This document shows positions 1 to 5,600 of a stretch of DNA of 10,533 nt, one piece after another. The notes under the pieces are model-generated. The model did not search any database. It had not been told where the DNA came from and worked only from the letters and a program-made list of their open reading frames with translations. The stretch comes from Deferribacteres bacterium. Its GTDB lineage: Bacteria; Zhuqueibacterota; Zhuqueibacteria; Zhuqueibacterales; Geothermadaptataceae. Where the stretch lies: NCBI GenBank assembly GCA_020633655.1, contig JACKDF010000033.1, positions 1-10,533 of the forward strand, written 5' to 3'. The position numbers were made by a program, and so were the translations under genes. Numbering within the stretch: position 1 is the first letter of the stretch; every line of letters begins with the position of its first letter.

Positions 1-1
1 G

Positions 2-391
2 GATATCATTTATTCCGTATCGCTGAAAACAAATACAGTCATTGGTCCCTGGGAATCCGATGCAAAATTAGCTGTTATCAAAAGAAACCTGAGCGGTGAA
101 TTAGCGAACATTTTGTTATACGATGGCAGTTATTTGAAGAATATCACAATTGATCGTGAATTTATTGTGGCTGAGGATAGCAATCTTACAGTTGAAGTCG
201 ATTTTACCGAAGGAGTGATCATTTTTCCCCGTGAATTTAATGGTCAAATTCGCTTGTTTGGACCCAGTGTGCAGTCAGTCCATGTTGGTGAATTAAATGT
301 CGCATTTACAAAATCGGGTGATTATATCAGCATTAATACCGATCGGGTCCCACCCGCACCGCCATCTGGCATAAAGATTCGAATGGAGTAA
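2..391 (+). CDS. C-terminal part of a possible heparinase/alginate-lyase-like protein (5' end outside window)
   Basis: The frame is open from base 2 to the TAA at 389-391, giving 129 codons. A start could be placed at the TTG at 113, but the reading frame and protein character continue unbroken to the left edge, so this is the tail of a longer gene. The tail is predicted to be nearly all beta strand with regularly spaced hydrophobic residues. It contains the segment GPWESDAKLAVIKRN, followed by a GELANILLYDGSYLKN strand pair and later a GDYISINTD ending. That arrangement (a W-x2-DA-x-LAV strand, then an LLYDGSYL turn) resembles the C-terminal beta-sandwich of heparinase II/III-like and alginate-lyase-like enzymes. 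The catalytic toroid would lie off the window, so the family call is an inference from the tail only. The gene converges on the polysaccharide operon with a 93-bp gap. Such a lyase would act on an exported or environmental glycan. It could equally be another secreted beta-sandwich protein. Confidence 0.6.
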   Translation, partial: DIIYSVSLKTNTVIGPWESDAKLAVIKRNLSGELANILLYDGSYLKNITIDREFIVAEDSNLTVEVDFTEGVIIFPREFNGQIRLFGPSVQSVHVGELNVAFTKSGDYISINTDRVPPAPPSGIKIRME

Positions 392-451
392 AATTTATTT
401 TATTTGTTCTCTACTGCGAGACTCTTCTGAATATACTGCTGATATTCTTGG

Positions 452-489
452 CCTGAAATCGGGATTTACTGCATTCATTTGATTTCAGG
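452..489. terminator. Inverted repeat between convergent genes, weak bidirectional terminator candidate
   Basis: A perfect 9-bp inverted repeat, CCTGAAATC at 452-460 and GATTTCAGG at 481-489, encloses a 20-base loop. It sits in the 93-bp gap between two convergent genes, and its right arm covers the stop codon of the acyltransferase gene (485-487, minus strand). Position and symmetry suit a shared transcription end. The stem is AT-rich, the loop is long, and neither side carries a clean run of T, so a classic intrinsic terminator is not demonstrated. Confidence 0.35.
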
Positions 490-1093
490 TGTCTTTCTTG
501 GTATCAAGGACTAAAATCCCCTTATCATTAAATTCCAATTCCGATTTGCATTCCGAACATTTGTATTTTGATTCCTTAGTTGATATTGGCTTTCCGCACC
601 GGCAGATGTGTCCAATAAAACGAGCAGGATTTCCGGTGACAATTGTGAAGGGATTCACATACTGCGTTACTACCGCACCGGCGCCAATCATCGAAAATTC
701 GCCAATTTCCAATCCAGGAAGAATCGTAACACTTGCCCCCAGGGACGCACCCTTATGAACAATCGTTTTTTGTAGCCAGGATTTGTTCTTGTATTTCTCC
801 TGGACGATATCCAATCGGGGTGAGCGAGGAAAAAGGTCATTTGTGAAGGTGGAATTGGGACCGATGAAAACATCATCATGGATCACAACCCCATCCCAAA
901 TTTTACAGCCATTTTTTATGGTAACATTATTTCCAATTCTTGCGCCTGACTCAATAAAACAGTGATCTCCAATATTACAATTGGTACCAATGATGACATC
1001 CCGCATCACCGTACAGAAGTTCCAGATTGTTGTTCCTTCGCCAATGTTTTGTGTCAGCACGACAGAAGTCGTTTTTATATACGTTGGCTGCAT
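485..1093 (-). CDS. Left-handed beta-helix (hexapeptide) sugar N-acyltransferase with C-terminal zinc-knuckle-like tail
   Basis: This 202-residue protein is built of hexapeptide repeats (for example VIIGTN, NIGDHC, RIGNNV, FIGPNS, SLGASV, EIGEFS, MIGAGA) spanning roughly residues 15-160. This is the trimeric left-handed beta-helix fold of WbpD/WlbB/FdtC-type enzymes, which acetylate an amino group on a nucleotide-linked sugar using an acyl-CoA. The loop FTNDLFPRS (about 83-91) between repeats is the characteristic insertion of that subgroup, and GNPAR (about 154-158) closes the helix. A C-terminal extension has C164-x-C166-G and C179-x2-C182, a likely zinc knuckle. I chose the ATG at 1093 because AGAGGA lies at correct spacing before it; the adjacent TTG at 1096 would be too close to that site. 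It is the last gene of the run, 71 bp after the FemX-type gene. The matching aminosugar synthesis genes are not in this window. The acetyltransferase role is well supported; the exact substrate is unknown. Confidence 0.88.
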   Translation of the reverse strand: MQPTYIKTTSVVLTQNIGEGTTIWNFCTVMRDVIIGTNCNIGDHCFIESGARIGNNVTIKNGCKIWDGVVIHDDVFIGPNSTFTNDLFPRSPRLDIVQEKYKNKSWLQKTIVHKGASLGASVTILPGLEIGEFSMIGAGAVVTQYVNPFTIVTGNPARFIGHICRCGKPISTKESKYKCSECKSELEFNDKGILVLDTKKDT

Positions 1094-1110
1094 CAATTCC
1101 TCTCTCCGTT
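1081..1110 (-). promoter_or_regulatory. Ribosome binding site fixing the acyltransferase start at 1093
   Basis: On the minus strand CGGAGAGAGGAATTG precedes ATG at 1093. The purine-rich GAGAGGA lies 4-5 bases before the ATG, while for the TTG at 1096 the spacing would be only about 2 bases. An in-frame TAA lies just upstream, so no longer N-terminus is possible. Confidence 0.7.
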
Positions 1111-1164
1111 ATTCGAATGCTTTTGCGCGCACTTTTTTCTGCTCCAGCGGAATTTTTTCATCCC

Positions 1165-2271
1165 TCAAGTTCTCATCCTGTTCAGGAAGTTTTTAAAAGT
1201 CGTGTTGTATTGAATAAATTTTATTCCATTTCTGTACAACAACCTGAAGAAAGAATTCGGGACATATTCATAGGGCTTCGGATTCCAGACAATAGTGCCA
1301 CCAAAACCAAGTTTAAAACGGCTCACGCTATTCTGCAGTTCTGCTGGTAATGGTTTATCTTCTAAAGCACAATTCGCTGCTTCTGGCTTAATTCCCTCAA
1401 AATCATAATATTTAAAACCCTTCTCCTTTGCCCATTTTATTGCATGCCAGTGCATATACTCATTGGGTTTTAGATTTTTTTTGCGCCCAAACCAACCACC
1501 CCTTTTGTAAATTACTGTATCGCCAAATGCCACGAGCAAAACTGCTGATAAATCGACACTATCCGCTTGTGTAATAAATAGTTTGATATAGTTTTTCGGT
1601 TTAAACACCTGCCATAATTTGTTAAAGAATGCTTCTGATTCCGCGATAAATTTTTGGCGTTTGGCTGTTGATTGAAGGAGCAGGTGGAAATCGTTCAGAT
1701 TTTCAATCGTTCCTTCTTTTGCGAGCACGCCCTGGCGCTCCGCTTTGTTTATGTTGTAACGTGTTTTCGGCTTCATCCGTGAAAAAATTTCATCCAGCTC
1801 AAGACTTAAATCGATCACGACGGTTGCAACAGGGGAGAAGATCATTCCAGACTCGACAAAACCAAGTTTACAGAGATCCTCAGAAAAATCACTCGTACTA
1901 CCACGGTTCGGTTGTACGATTAAGTGCCGTATCCTTAATTTCTTAAGCAGGTGTTTTATCTCCCCGATGATCTGGGAAAGTTGCTCAAAAGAATAGTGCT
2001 GAAATACCGGACCTTTCGGGATATACCCTATGCAACCCATCCATTTTACGGGCAATGGTTTATACAAGAGCTGTGCTCCGGCAACTATTTGATCTGCTTC
2101 GTTGAGAGTGACGGTTGCAGCTTGCCAGCCTTGCGATGTTTTCACTTCGGCCCACAAGCTGCTTTGTACATGGTGACCGTGATCAATGCTCAGAAGGAAA
2201 TCATCCCATGCTTTATTGTTAAGTTCCAGGGATACTGTGGTTTTATAATGCTTTTGCGACTGTGTGACCAT
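1165..2271 (-). CDS. FemX/FemAB-family aminoacyl- or acyl-transferase
   Basis: This 368-residue protein has the two GNAT-like domains of the FemXAB family, whose characterised members transfer amino acids from aminoacyl-tRNA to peptidoglycan precursors in the cytoplasm. Visible signatures are QSSLWAEVKTSQGW (36-49), MKPKTRYNINKAERQG (166-181), YIKLFITQAD (228-237), YKRGGW with a downstream PNEYMHWHAIKWAKEKG (255-285), and the strong C-terminal block YYDFEGIKPE followed by VSRFKLGFGG (288-325). These match the family along its length, which is usually 330-420 residues. The ATG at 2271 is the only sensible start, but no Shine-Dalgarno sequence precedes it. The gene lies 92 bp after another FemAB-like gene and 71 bp before the acyltransferase, at the 3' end of the glycan operon. 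That context suggests it adds an amino acid or other acyl group to a sugar amine in the polysaccharide or to cell-wall material (inference). Family call strong, substrate unknown. Confidence 0.87.
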   Translation of the reverse strand: MVTQSQKHYKTTVSLELNNKAWDDFLLSIDHGHHVQSSLWAEVKTSQGWQAATVTLNEADQIVAGAQLLYKPLPVKWMGCIGYIPKGPVFQHYSFEQLSQIIGEIKHLLKKLRIRHLIVQPNRGSTSDFSEDLCKLGFVESGMIFSPVATVVIDLSLELDEIFSRMKPKTRYNINKAERQGVLAKEGTIENLNDFHLLLQSTAKRQKFIAESEAFFNKLWQVFKPKNYIKLFITQADSVDLSAVLLVAFGDTVIYKRGGWFGRKKNLKPNEYMHWHAIKWAKEKGFKYYDFEGIKPEAANCALEDKPLPAELQNSVSRFKLGFGGTIVWNPKPYEYVPNSFFRLLYRNGIKFIQYNTTFKNFLNRMRT

Positions 2272-2363
2272 CGATAAATTTTTCAGTATTTATAAAACTT
2301 TAACGCTTCTCATGTGTGTAGTGGATTCTTAATTTTATTCTTGCTTCAAACAGCAAGGGTAGC
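2272..2363 (-). other. 92-bp spacer between the two FemAB-like genes
   Basis: This is the longest gap in the operon. It is AT-rich and holds only a weak 6-bp inverted repeat, CTTGCT / AGCAAG, at 2340-2345 and 2352-2357. No T run follows it on the minus strand, so it is not called a terminator. An ATG here opens a frame of only seven codons. No promoter with recognisable -35/-10 boxes was seen, and no Shine-Dalgarno sequence precedes the FemX-type ATG at 2271. Confidence 0.4.
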
Positions 2364-3434
2364 TTATGTGAAATACCGGTAAAGTAAATCACCCGCTTTT
2401 TCAGTGATCTCATCGGGAACGGATTCATCTGTGAACAAGGCTGTGAGCTTTGGCAAAAGACCACGCATTTGTTTATCACTGCAGTCGATTGTTTCGTTCG
2501 GGATGTGTTTTAAAAAATAGATCGTTTTTTCATTCGTCGCATATTTTTGCTTATAGCGAACCAATCCGTCCTGGCCCCAATCGCTCAAGCCTAAATCGAG
2601 AAAGGTACAGTTGTTTGTTTTTGCATATTTTATCCCTTCCCACATCAATAAATCATTGGGGCGTAAATCCTGTGCAGACAGGGATGAAGCATTAAATTTA
2701 TAATAGAGTTTGTTCTGCCAACGCAAATAGAAAACACCGCCAATGATTTTGTTCTCACGTTCTGCAAGCAACAACACGCCTTGCCCCGTTTCCACAAAAT
2801 TTCTCCAGATATGCAATAAGAACTGGTATGATTGTGCGACCATTTTGTATTTATACTTTCTTATTTGCAGATGCATTTCAAAGAAAGCCCGAAGATCCGT
2901 TTCGTTTTCGGCCTGGCGCACGGTTGTGCCGTTTCTCTCTGCTTTGCGAATGGCTCGCCGGCTGGCACTATGAAAATTTTTAAAAATTGTATCCAGATCA
3001 TTGTTCAATTCCAGACCATGCCAATTTGCGCGGTTCACCTGCTCAAAACGTTCATCCTGGAGTGGGATACGGGTATGCAAACAACGAACAGAAATCGGGA
3101 GTTTTTCTTTCAATAACGATTCGATAAGCACATCCCATTGTCCTGAATCCTTAACTATCGGATCGCAAAAGTCAGAAAATGGAATGGAAACGATTCGCGG
3201 TGAAAACATATCCTCAATTTTGATAAAGGGCATGCCGGCAACTGGAATTTTTTCATCCTTCCACAGAATTTTTGCCCTCAATGAGAACCCGTATGTCTTT
3301 TCCAAAACACTAAGCCATTGTGGAGTATGAAAAACGTCCGACGGATGTGTTTCGATTAATTGTTGCCACAATTCGGATTGCAACGGGTTAATTTCCTGTA
3401 AGTCCAGTTTGTACCTCGGTTTTGTTAAGCGCAA
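2364..3434 (-). CDS. GNAT-fold FemAB-like (Acetyltransf_6 type) transferase
   Basis: This 356-residue protein resembles the GNAT/FemAB proteins common in exopolysaccharide clusters. The N-terminal block ends in DVFHTPQWLSVLEKTYG (33-49). The central signature ASRRAIRKAERNG lies at 157-169, IIGGVFYLRW at 230-239, and YYKFNASS followed by RPNDLLMWEGIKYAK at 244-272. The C-terminal signature FLDLGLSDWGQDGLVRYKQKY spans 278-298. It is soluble, with no signal peptide. It is clearly distinct from the neighbouring FemX-type protein, so the pair is not a recent duplication. The start is unusual. The only start-like codon near the family N-terminus is TTG at 3434, with no Shine-Dalgarno sequence; it lies 18 bp after, and in the same frame as, the TAG of the upstream glycosyltransferase. 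Translation probably depends on coupling. Likely role: transfer of an acyl or aminoacyl group onto a glycan or glycolipid intermediate (inference). Fold confident, reaction unknown. Confidence 0.85.
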   Translation of the reverse strand: MRLTKPRYKLDLQEINPLQSELWQQLIETHPSDVFHTPQWLSVLEKTYGFSLRAKILWKDEKIPVAGMPFIKIEDMFSPRIVSIPFSDFCDPIVKDSGQWDVLIESLLKEKLPISVRCLHTRIPLQDERFEQVNRANWHGLELNNDLDTIFKNFHSASRRAIRKAERNGTTVRQAENETDLRAFFEMHLQIRKYKYKMVAQSYQFLLHIWRNFVETGQGVLLLAERENKIIGGVFYLRWQNKLYYKFNASSLSAQDLRPNDLLMWEGIKYAKTNNCTFLDLGLSDWGQDGLVRYKQKYATNEKTIYFLKHIPNETIDCSDKQMRGLLPKLTALFTDESVPDEITEKAGDLLYRYFT

Positions 3435-3452
3435 AAATTCAGTAAGGAGAAT

Positions 3453-4658
3453 CTAAATTTTGTCCCGGAAGAGAGCTTTATAAGCATTCTTCAGATATTC
3501 TTCCTGAAAATGCCAGGCGAGTTCTGTTTCGATACGGAGCCGTCCGGCCTTCCCCATTTCCTCTCGCAATAGCGGATTATCCATTAATTTCACAAGACAA
3601 CGGGCGAAATCTGCCGAATCATTGGGTTTTGCGTAGATTGCGGCGTCCCGTGCAGTAAATTTGTGCTCTTTCAATCCGAACGCAACGATGGGTTTTTGCA
3701 ATGCCATATACTCCGTCATTTTGATCATTGTTGAGCGGTCGGTGAATGCATTTTGCGGATCGGGATCGACACAGATATCTGCTGTTGAGAGATAGCGCAT
3801 CATTTCTGCATCGGGGATAAAGCCGGTGAACAGAACGTATTGATCAAGTCCTAATTCGGTCGTGAGTTTTTTTACATCTTTCCAGGCATCACCAACACCG
3901 ATGATGATGCAGTAAAAATCTGTTCGCTTGCAATCGTGAACCAGACTGTAGAGCGCACGAATGAGATTGTCAACCCCGTCGTGGTATCCAATGTCACCGA
4001 CAAATCCAAAAATTGTGCTGTATTTTTCTTTTAGTTCTTGAAAAGGTTCGGCATTTTTCAACCGTTTTAGTTCGGGCCCGTTGCGAACGATTGACACCTT
4101 TTCTTCCGGTACTTTTCCACGAGTTACAGCAATTTCTTTATACGATTCGTTGGTCGAAATAACACGATCAGCAAAGTGAAAAGTAAGTTTTTCAAACGTG
4201 AGCAGGACTTTGTAAACGATTTTATTCCCTTCGCCAGAAAAACGTGCAAAGTACATTTCAGGGGATAAATCATGATGATCGAACACAAATTTTTTCCCAA
4301 ATAACCTGTAGAAAGCGGCTATTAGGACAAAAATGTCGGGCGGATTGTGCGCATGAATAACGTCAAATCCCTTGCGGAAAAGCACGTAGAGAGATAGAAA
4401 AAAAGTTGCTGTTATCGAGTACCCATATTCCCACAGATACCCTAAAAAACTGTTCGCCTGTGCAGGCTCCGGATAGCGGAAGGAATGAACACCCTCAACA
4501 TTTTCTTTCCATTGCTGGTTTTTTTTTCCCGGGCTAATGACAGCAACAGAATAGCCCGCTGCAAGCAGTGTCTGGGCTTCCCTGCGGACCCGTCCATCAT
4601 GAGGGTATGGATTATTCTCAAGAAGCATGAGAATTTTTTTTCCGCCAGTTTTACTCAT
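3453..4658 (-). CDS. GT4-family glycosyltransferase (WbuB/CapM-like)
   Basis: This 401-residue GT-B enzyme retains the anomeric configuration and would add a sugar from a nucleotide-sugar donor to the lipid-linked glycan at the inner membrane face. The N-terminal Rossmann domain shows KILMLLENNPYPHDGRVRRE (8-27) with HAHNPPD (102-108) and DHHDLSPE (127-134). The C-terminal donor domain shows FGFVGDIGYHDGVDNLI (217-233) and IIGVGDAW (252-259). The donor-site block runs from about 298 to 325 (DPDPQNAFTDRST, then KMTEYMALQKPIV). Of the usual E-x7-E pair, only the second acid (E316) is present; position 308 is R with D307 beside it, as in the subfamily with D-P-x-P-x-N before this block. The ATG at 4658 is preceded by AGAGGAATTG, a good ribosome binding site, and is preferred to the TTG at 4661. 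It begins 24 bp after the methyltransferase. Two A runs (A8 and A9) lie within the first 140 bases. Donor and acceptor cannot be read from the sequence. Confidence 0.92.
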   Translation of the reverse strand: MSKTGGKKILMLLENNPYPHDGRVRREAQTLLAAGYSVAVISPGKKNQQWKENVEGVHSFRYPEPAQANSFLGYLWEYGYSITATFFLSLYVLFRKGFDVIHAHNPPDIFVLIAAFYRLFGKKFVFDHHDLSPEMYFARFSGEGNKIVYKVLLTFEKLTFHFADRVISTNESYKEIAVTRGKVPEEKVSIVRNGPELKRLKNAEPFQELKEKYSTIFGFVGDIGYHDGVDNLIRALYSLVHDCKRTDFYCIIIGVGDAWKDVKKLTTELGLDQYVLFTGFIPDAEMMRYLSTADICVDPDPQNAFTDRSTMIKMTEYMALQKPIVAFGLKEHKFTARDAAIYAKPNDSADFARCLVKLMDNPLLREEMGKAGRLRIETELAWHFQEEYLKNAYKALFRDKI

Positions 4659-4672
4659 CAATTCCTCTGAAT
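4648..4672 (-). promoter_or_regulatory. Ribosome binding site fixing the GT4 start at 4658
   Basis: On the minus strand the sequence TCAGAGGAATTG directly precedes ATG at 4658. AGAGGA is a good Shine-Dalgarno match at about 5-bp spacing. It places the start at ATG rather than at the TTG overlapping the spacer. The 13-base string AGAGGAATTGATG recurs exactly at the start of the acyltransferase gene (1093). Confidence 0.7.
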
Positions 4673-4682
4673 CAAGTGATTT

Positions 4683-5585
4683 TTATTTCGGCTTTTGGTG
4701 AACAATCGTTAAAATAGTGCATTCCTGATCTTCTTTTGAGTAGTGCTGGTATCGAGGTTGTACTTTTATAGGACCGATATCCTGGAATTCTACGCGTTTA
4801 TCCACAAAGACGAATCCTCTCTCCTCGAAAATCCGGAACCAATCCGACATTTGCACTCTGTTTATATACTGTAAATCGTTTTCAAAGAGTAATTTCCAGC
4901 TCAATTCTGAATAGCGAAAATAATTTTTTGGCGATTCCTGCTTATCATAATGTGTGTGATGATCGTCAATGCCAATTTGGTGGATAGAAAAGCCGCCTGG
5001 TTTCAAAAGACGATAAATTTCAGCAACCGTGGCTTCGTAGGATTTTACGTGTTCCATAACATGAAAACTGAAAATGCAATCGTAGTTTTCCGCCGGGAAT
5101 TGTGCGAGGGAGCCTTCACTCTCTATAACATAGTTCATATTAAACGTCTGATAAATTTCTTCGAAAGAATCGGCGTTTATAACTTTTTGCAAATTTTTGA
5201 TGGCACCTGAATAATCCCCAGGCAGGGATTCGAAGTGAGATTTTAATTTCTGTGAGTATTTATGCAACGCATCAAATTGCCGGTTATCCCAAACGTCAAA
5301 CAAGGTGGTGTTCACTTCATGAAATAATCTGATGTAGATGGCATACCAGTGAAACCAGCCGGTTCCCAATTCTAAAAAATTCATCTCCTTTGAAAAGGTG
5401 AGATTGTGCTCACAAAGTGTTTTGAATAAATCACCACGATTAAAATAAGATTGTAATCTGCAGTCCTTCATGCGTAACCGTCGATATTTTCCGAAGGTAT
5501 TACCCAGTCTTCGATATAATTTTTTTGTCGTGCTGTTTAACGAAAATATTTTCAGAGCTATAGCAGCTGACACATATCTAACCAT
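4683..5585 (-). CDS. Class I SAM-dependent methyltransferase of a polysaccharide cluster
   Basis: This 300-residue protein has a Rossmann-like methyltransferase core in its middle. The SAM-binding glycine motif is FLELGTGW (70-77), the acidic residue at the end of strand 2 is D97 in LFDVWD, and the strand-4 region FSFHVMEHV (172-180) is the usual 'xxVxEHV' of Methyltransf_11 proteins. It is followed by YRLLKPGG (191-198). After the core come HQIGIDDHHTHYDK (202-215) and NRVQMSDWFRIFEERGF (242-258). This D-H-x3-H-x-D then SDW-x-F arrangement is typical of methyltransferases found in O-antigen and exopolysaccharide loci. The N-terminal 60 residues are basic and may contact membrane or phospholipid-linked substrate. 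It starts at the ATG at 5585, 15 bp after the previous stop; the nearest AAGG is 11 bases upstream, a weak site. Its likely job is O- or N-methylation of a sugar residue in the repeat or at the chain end (inference). Substrate unknown. Confidence 0.85.
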   Translation of the reverse strand: MVRYVSAAIALKIFSLNSTTKKLYRRLGNTFGKYRRLRMKDCRLQSYFNRGDLFKTLCEHNLTFSKEMNFLELGTGWFHWYAIYIRLFHEVNTTLFDVWDNRQFDALHKYSQKLKSHFESLPGDYSGAIKNLQKVINADSFEEIYQTFNMNYVIESEGSLAQFPAENYDCIFSFHVMEHVKSYEATVAEIYRLLKPGGFSIHQIGIDDHHTHYDKQESPKNYFRYSELSWKLLFENDLQYINRVQMSDWFRIFEERGFVFVDKRVEFQDIGPIKVQPRYQHYSKEDQECTILTIVHQKPK

Positions 5586-5600
5586 AGTCTTGTATACCTT

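Noticed and set aside
1027..1350. A 107-codon plus-strand open frame across the end of the FemX-type gene and the start of the acyltransferase gene
   Set aside because: It is antisense to two genes with clear family motifs, has no domain-like pattern, and crosses a spacer; it is a shadow frame.
2340..2357. Hairpin in the spacer between the FemAB-like genes as an internal terminator
   Set aside because: Only a 6-bp stem without a T run on the minus strand; the operon continues in the same direction on both sides.
3001..3330. A 109-codon plus-strand open frame inside the FemAB-like gene
   Set aside because: It lies wholly antisense to the 356-residue protein with strong family motifs, and has no recognisable features of its own.
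1165..3434. Recent tandem duplication producing the two FemAB-like genes
   Set aside because: The two proteins share only broad fold-level motifs and carry different family signatures, so they are not close copies.
3435..3452. Assembly error or nonsense mutation breaking one long GT4-FemAB gene
   Set aside because: The GT4 protein ends at a normal family length and the FemAB-like N-terminus is near complete, so two separate genes are the simpler reading; the in-frame junction is kept as a finding.
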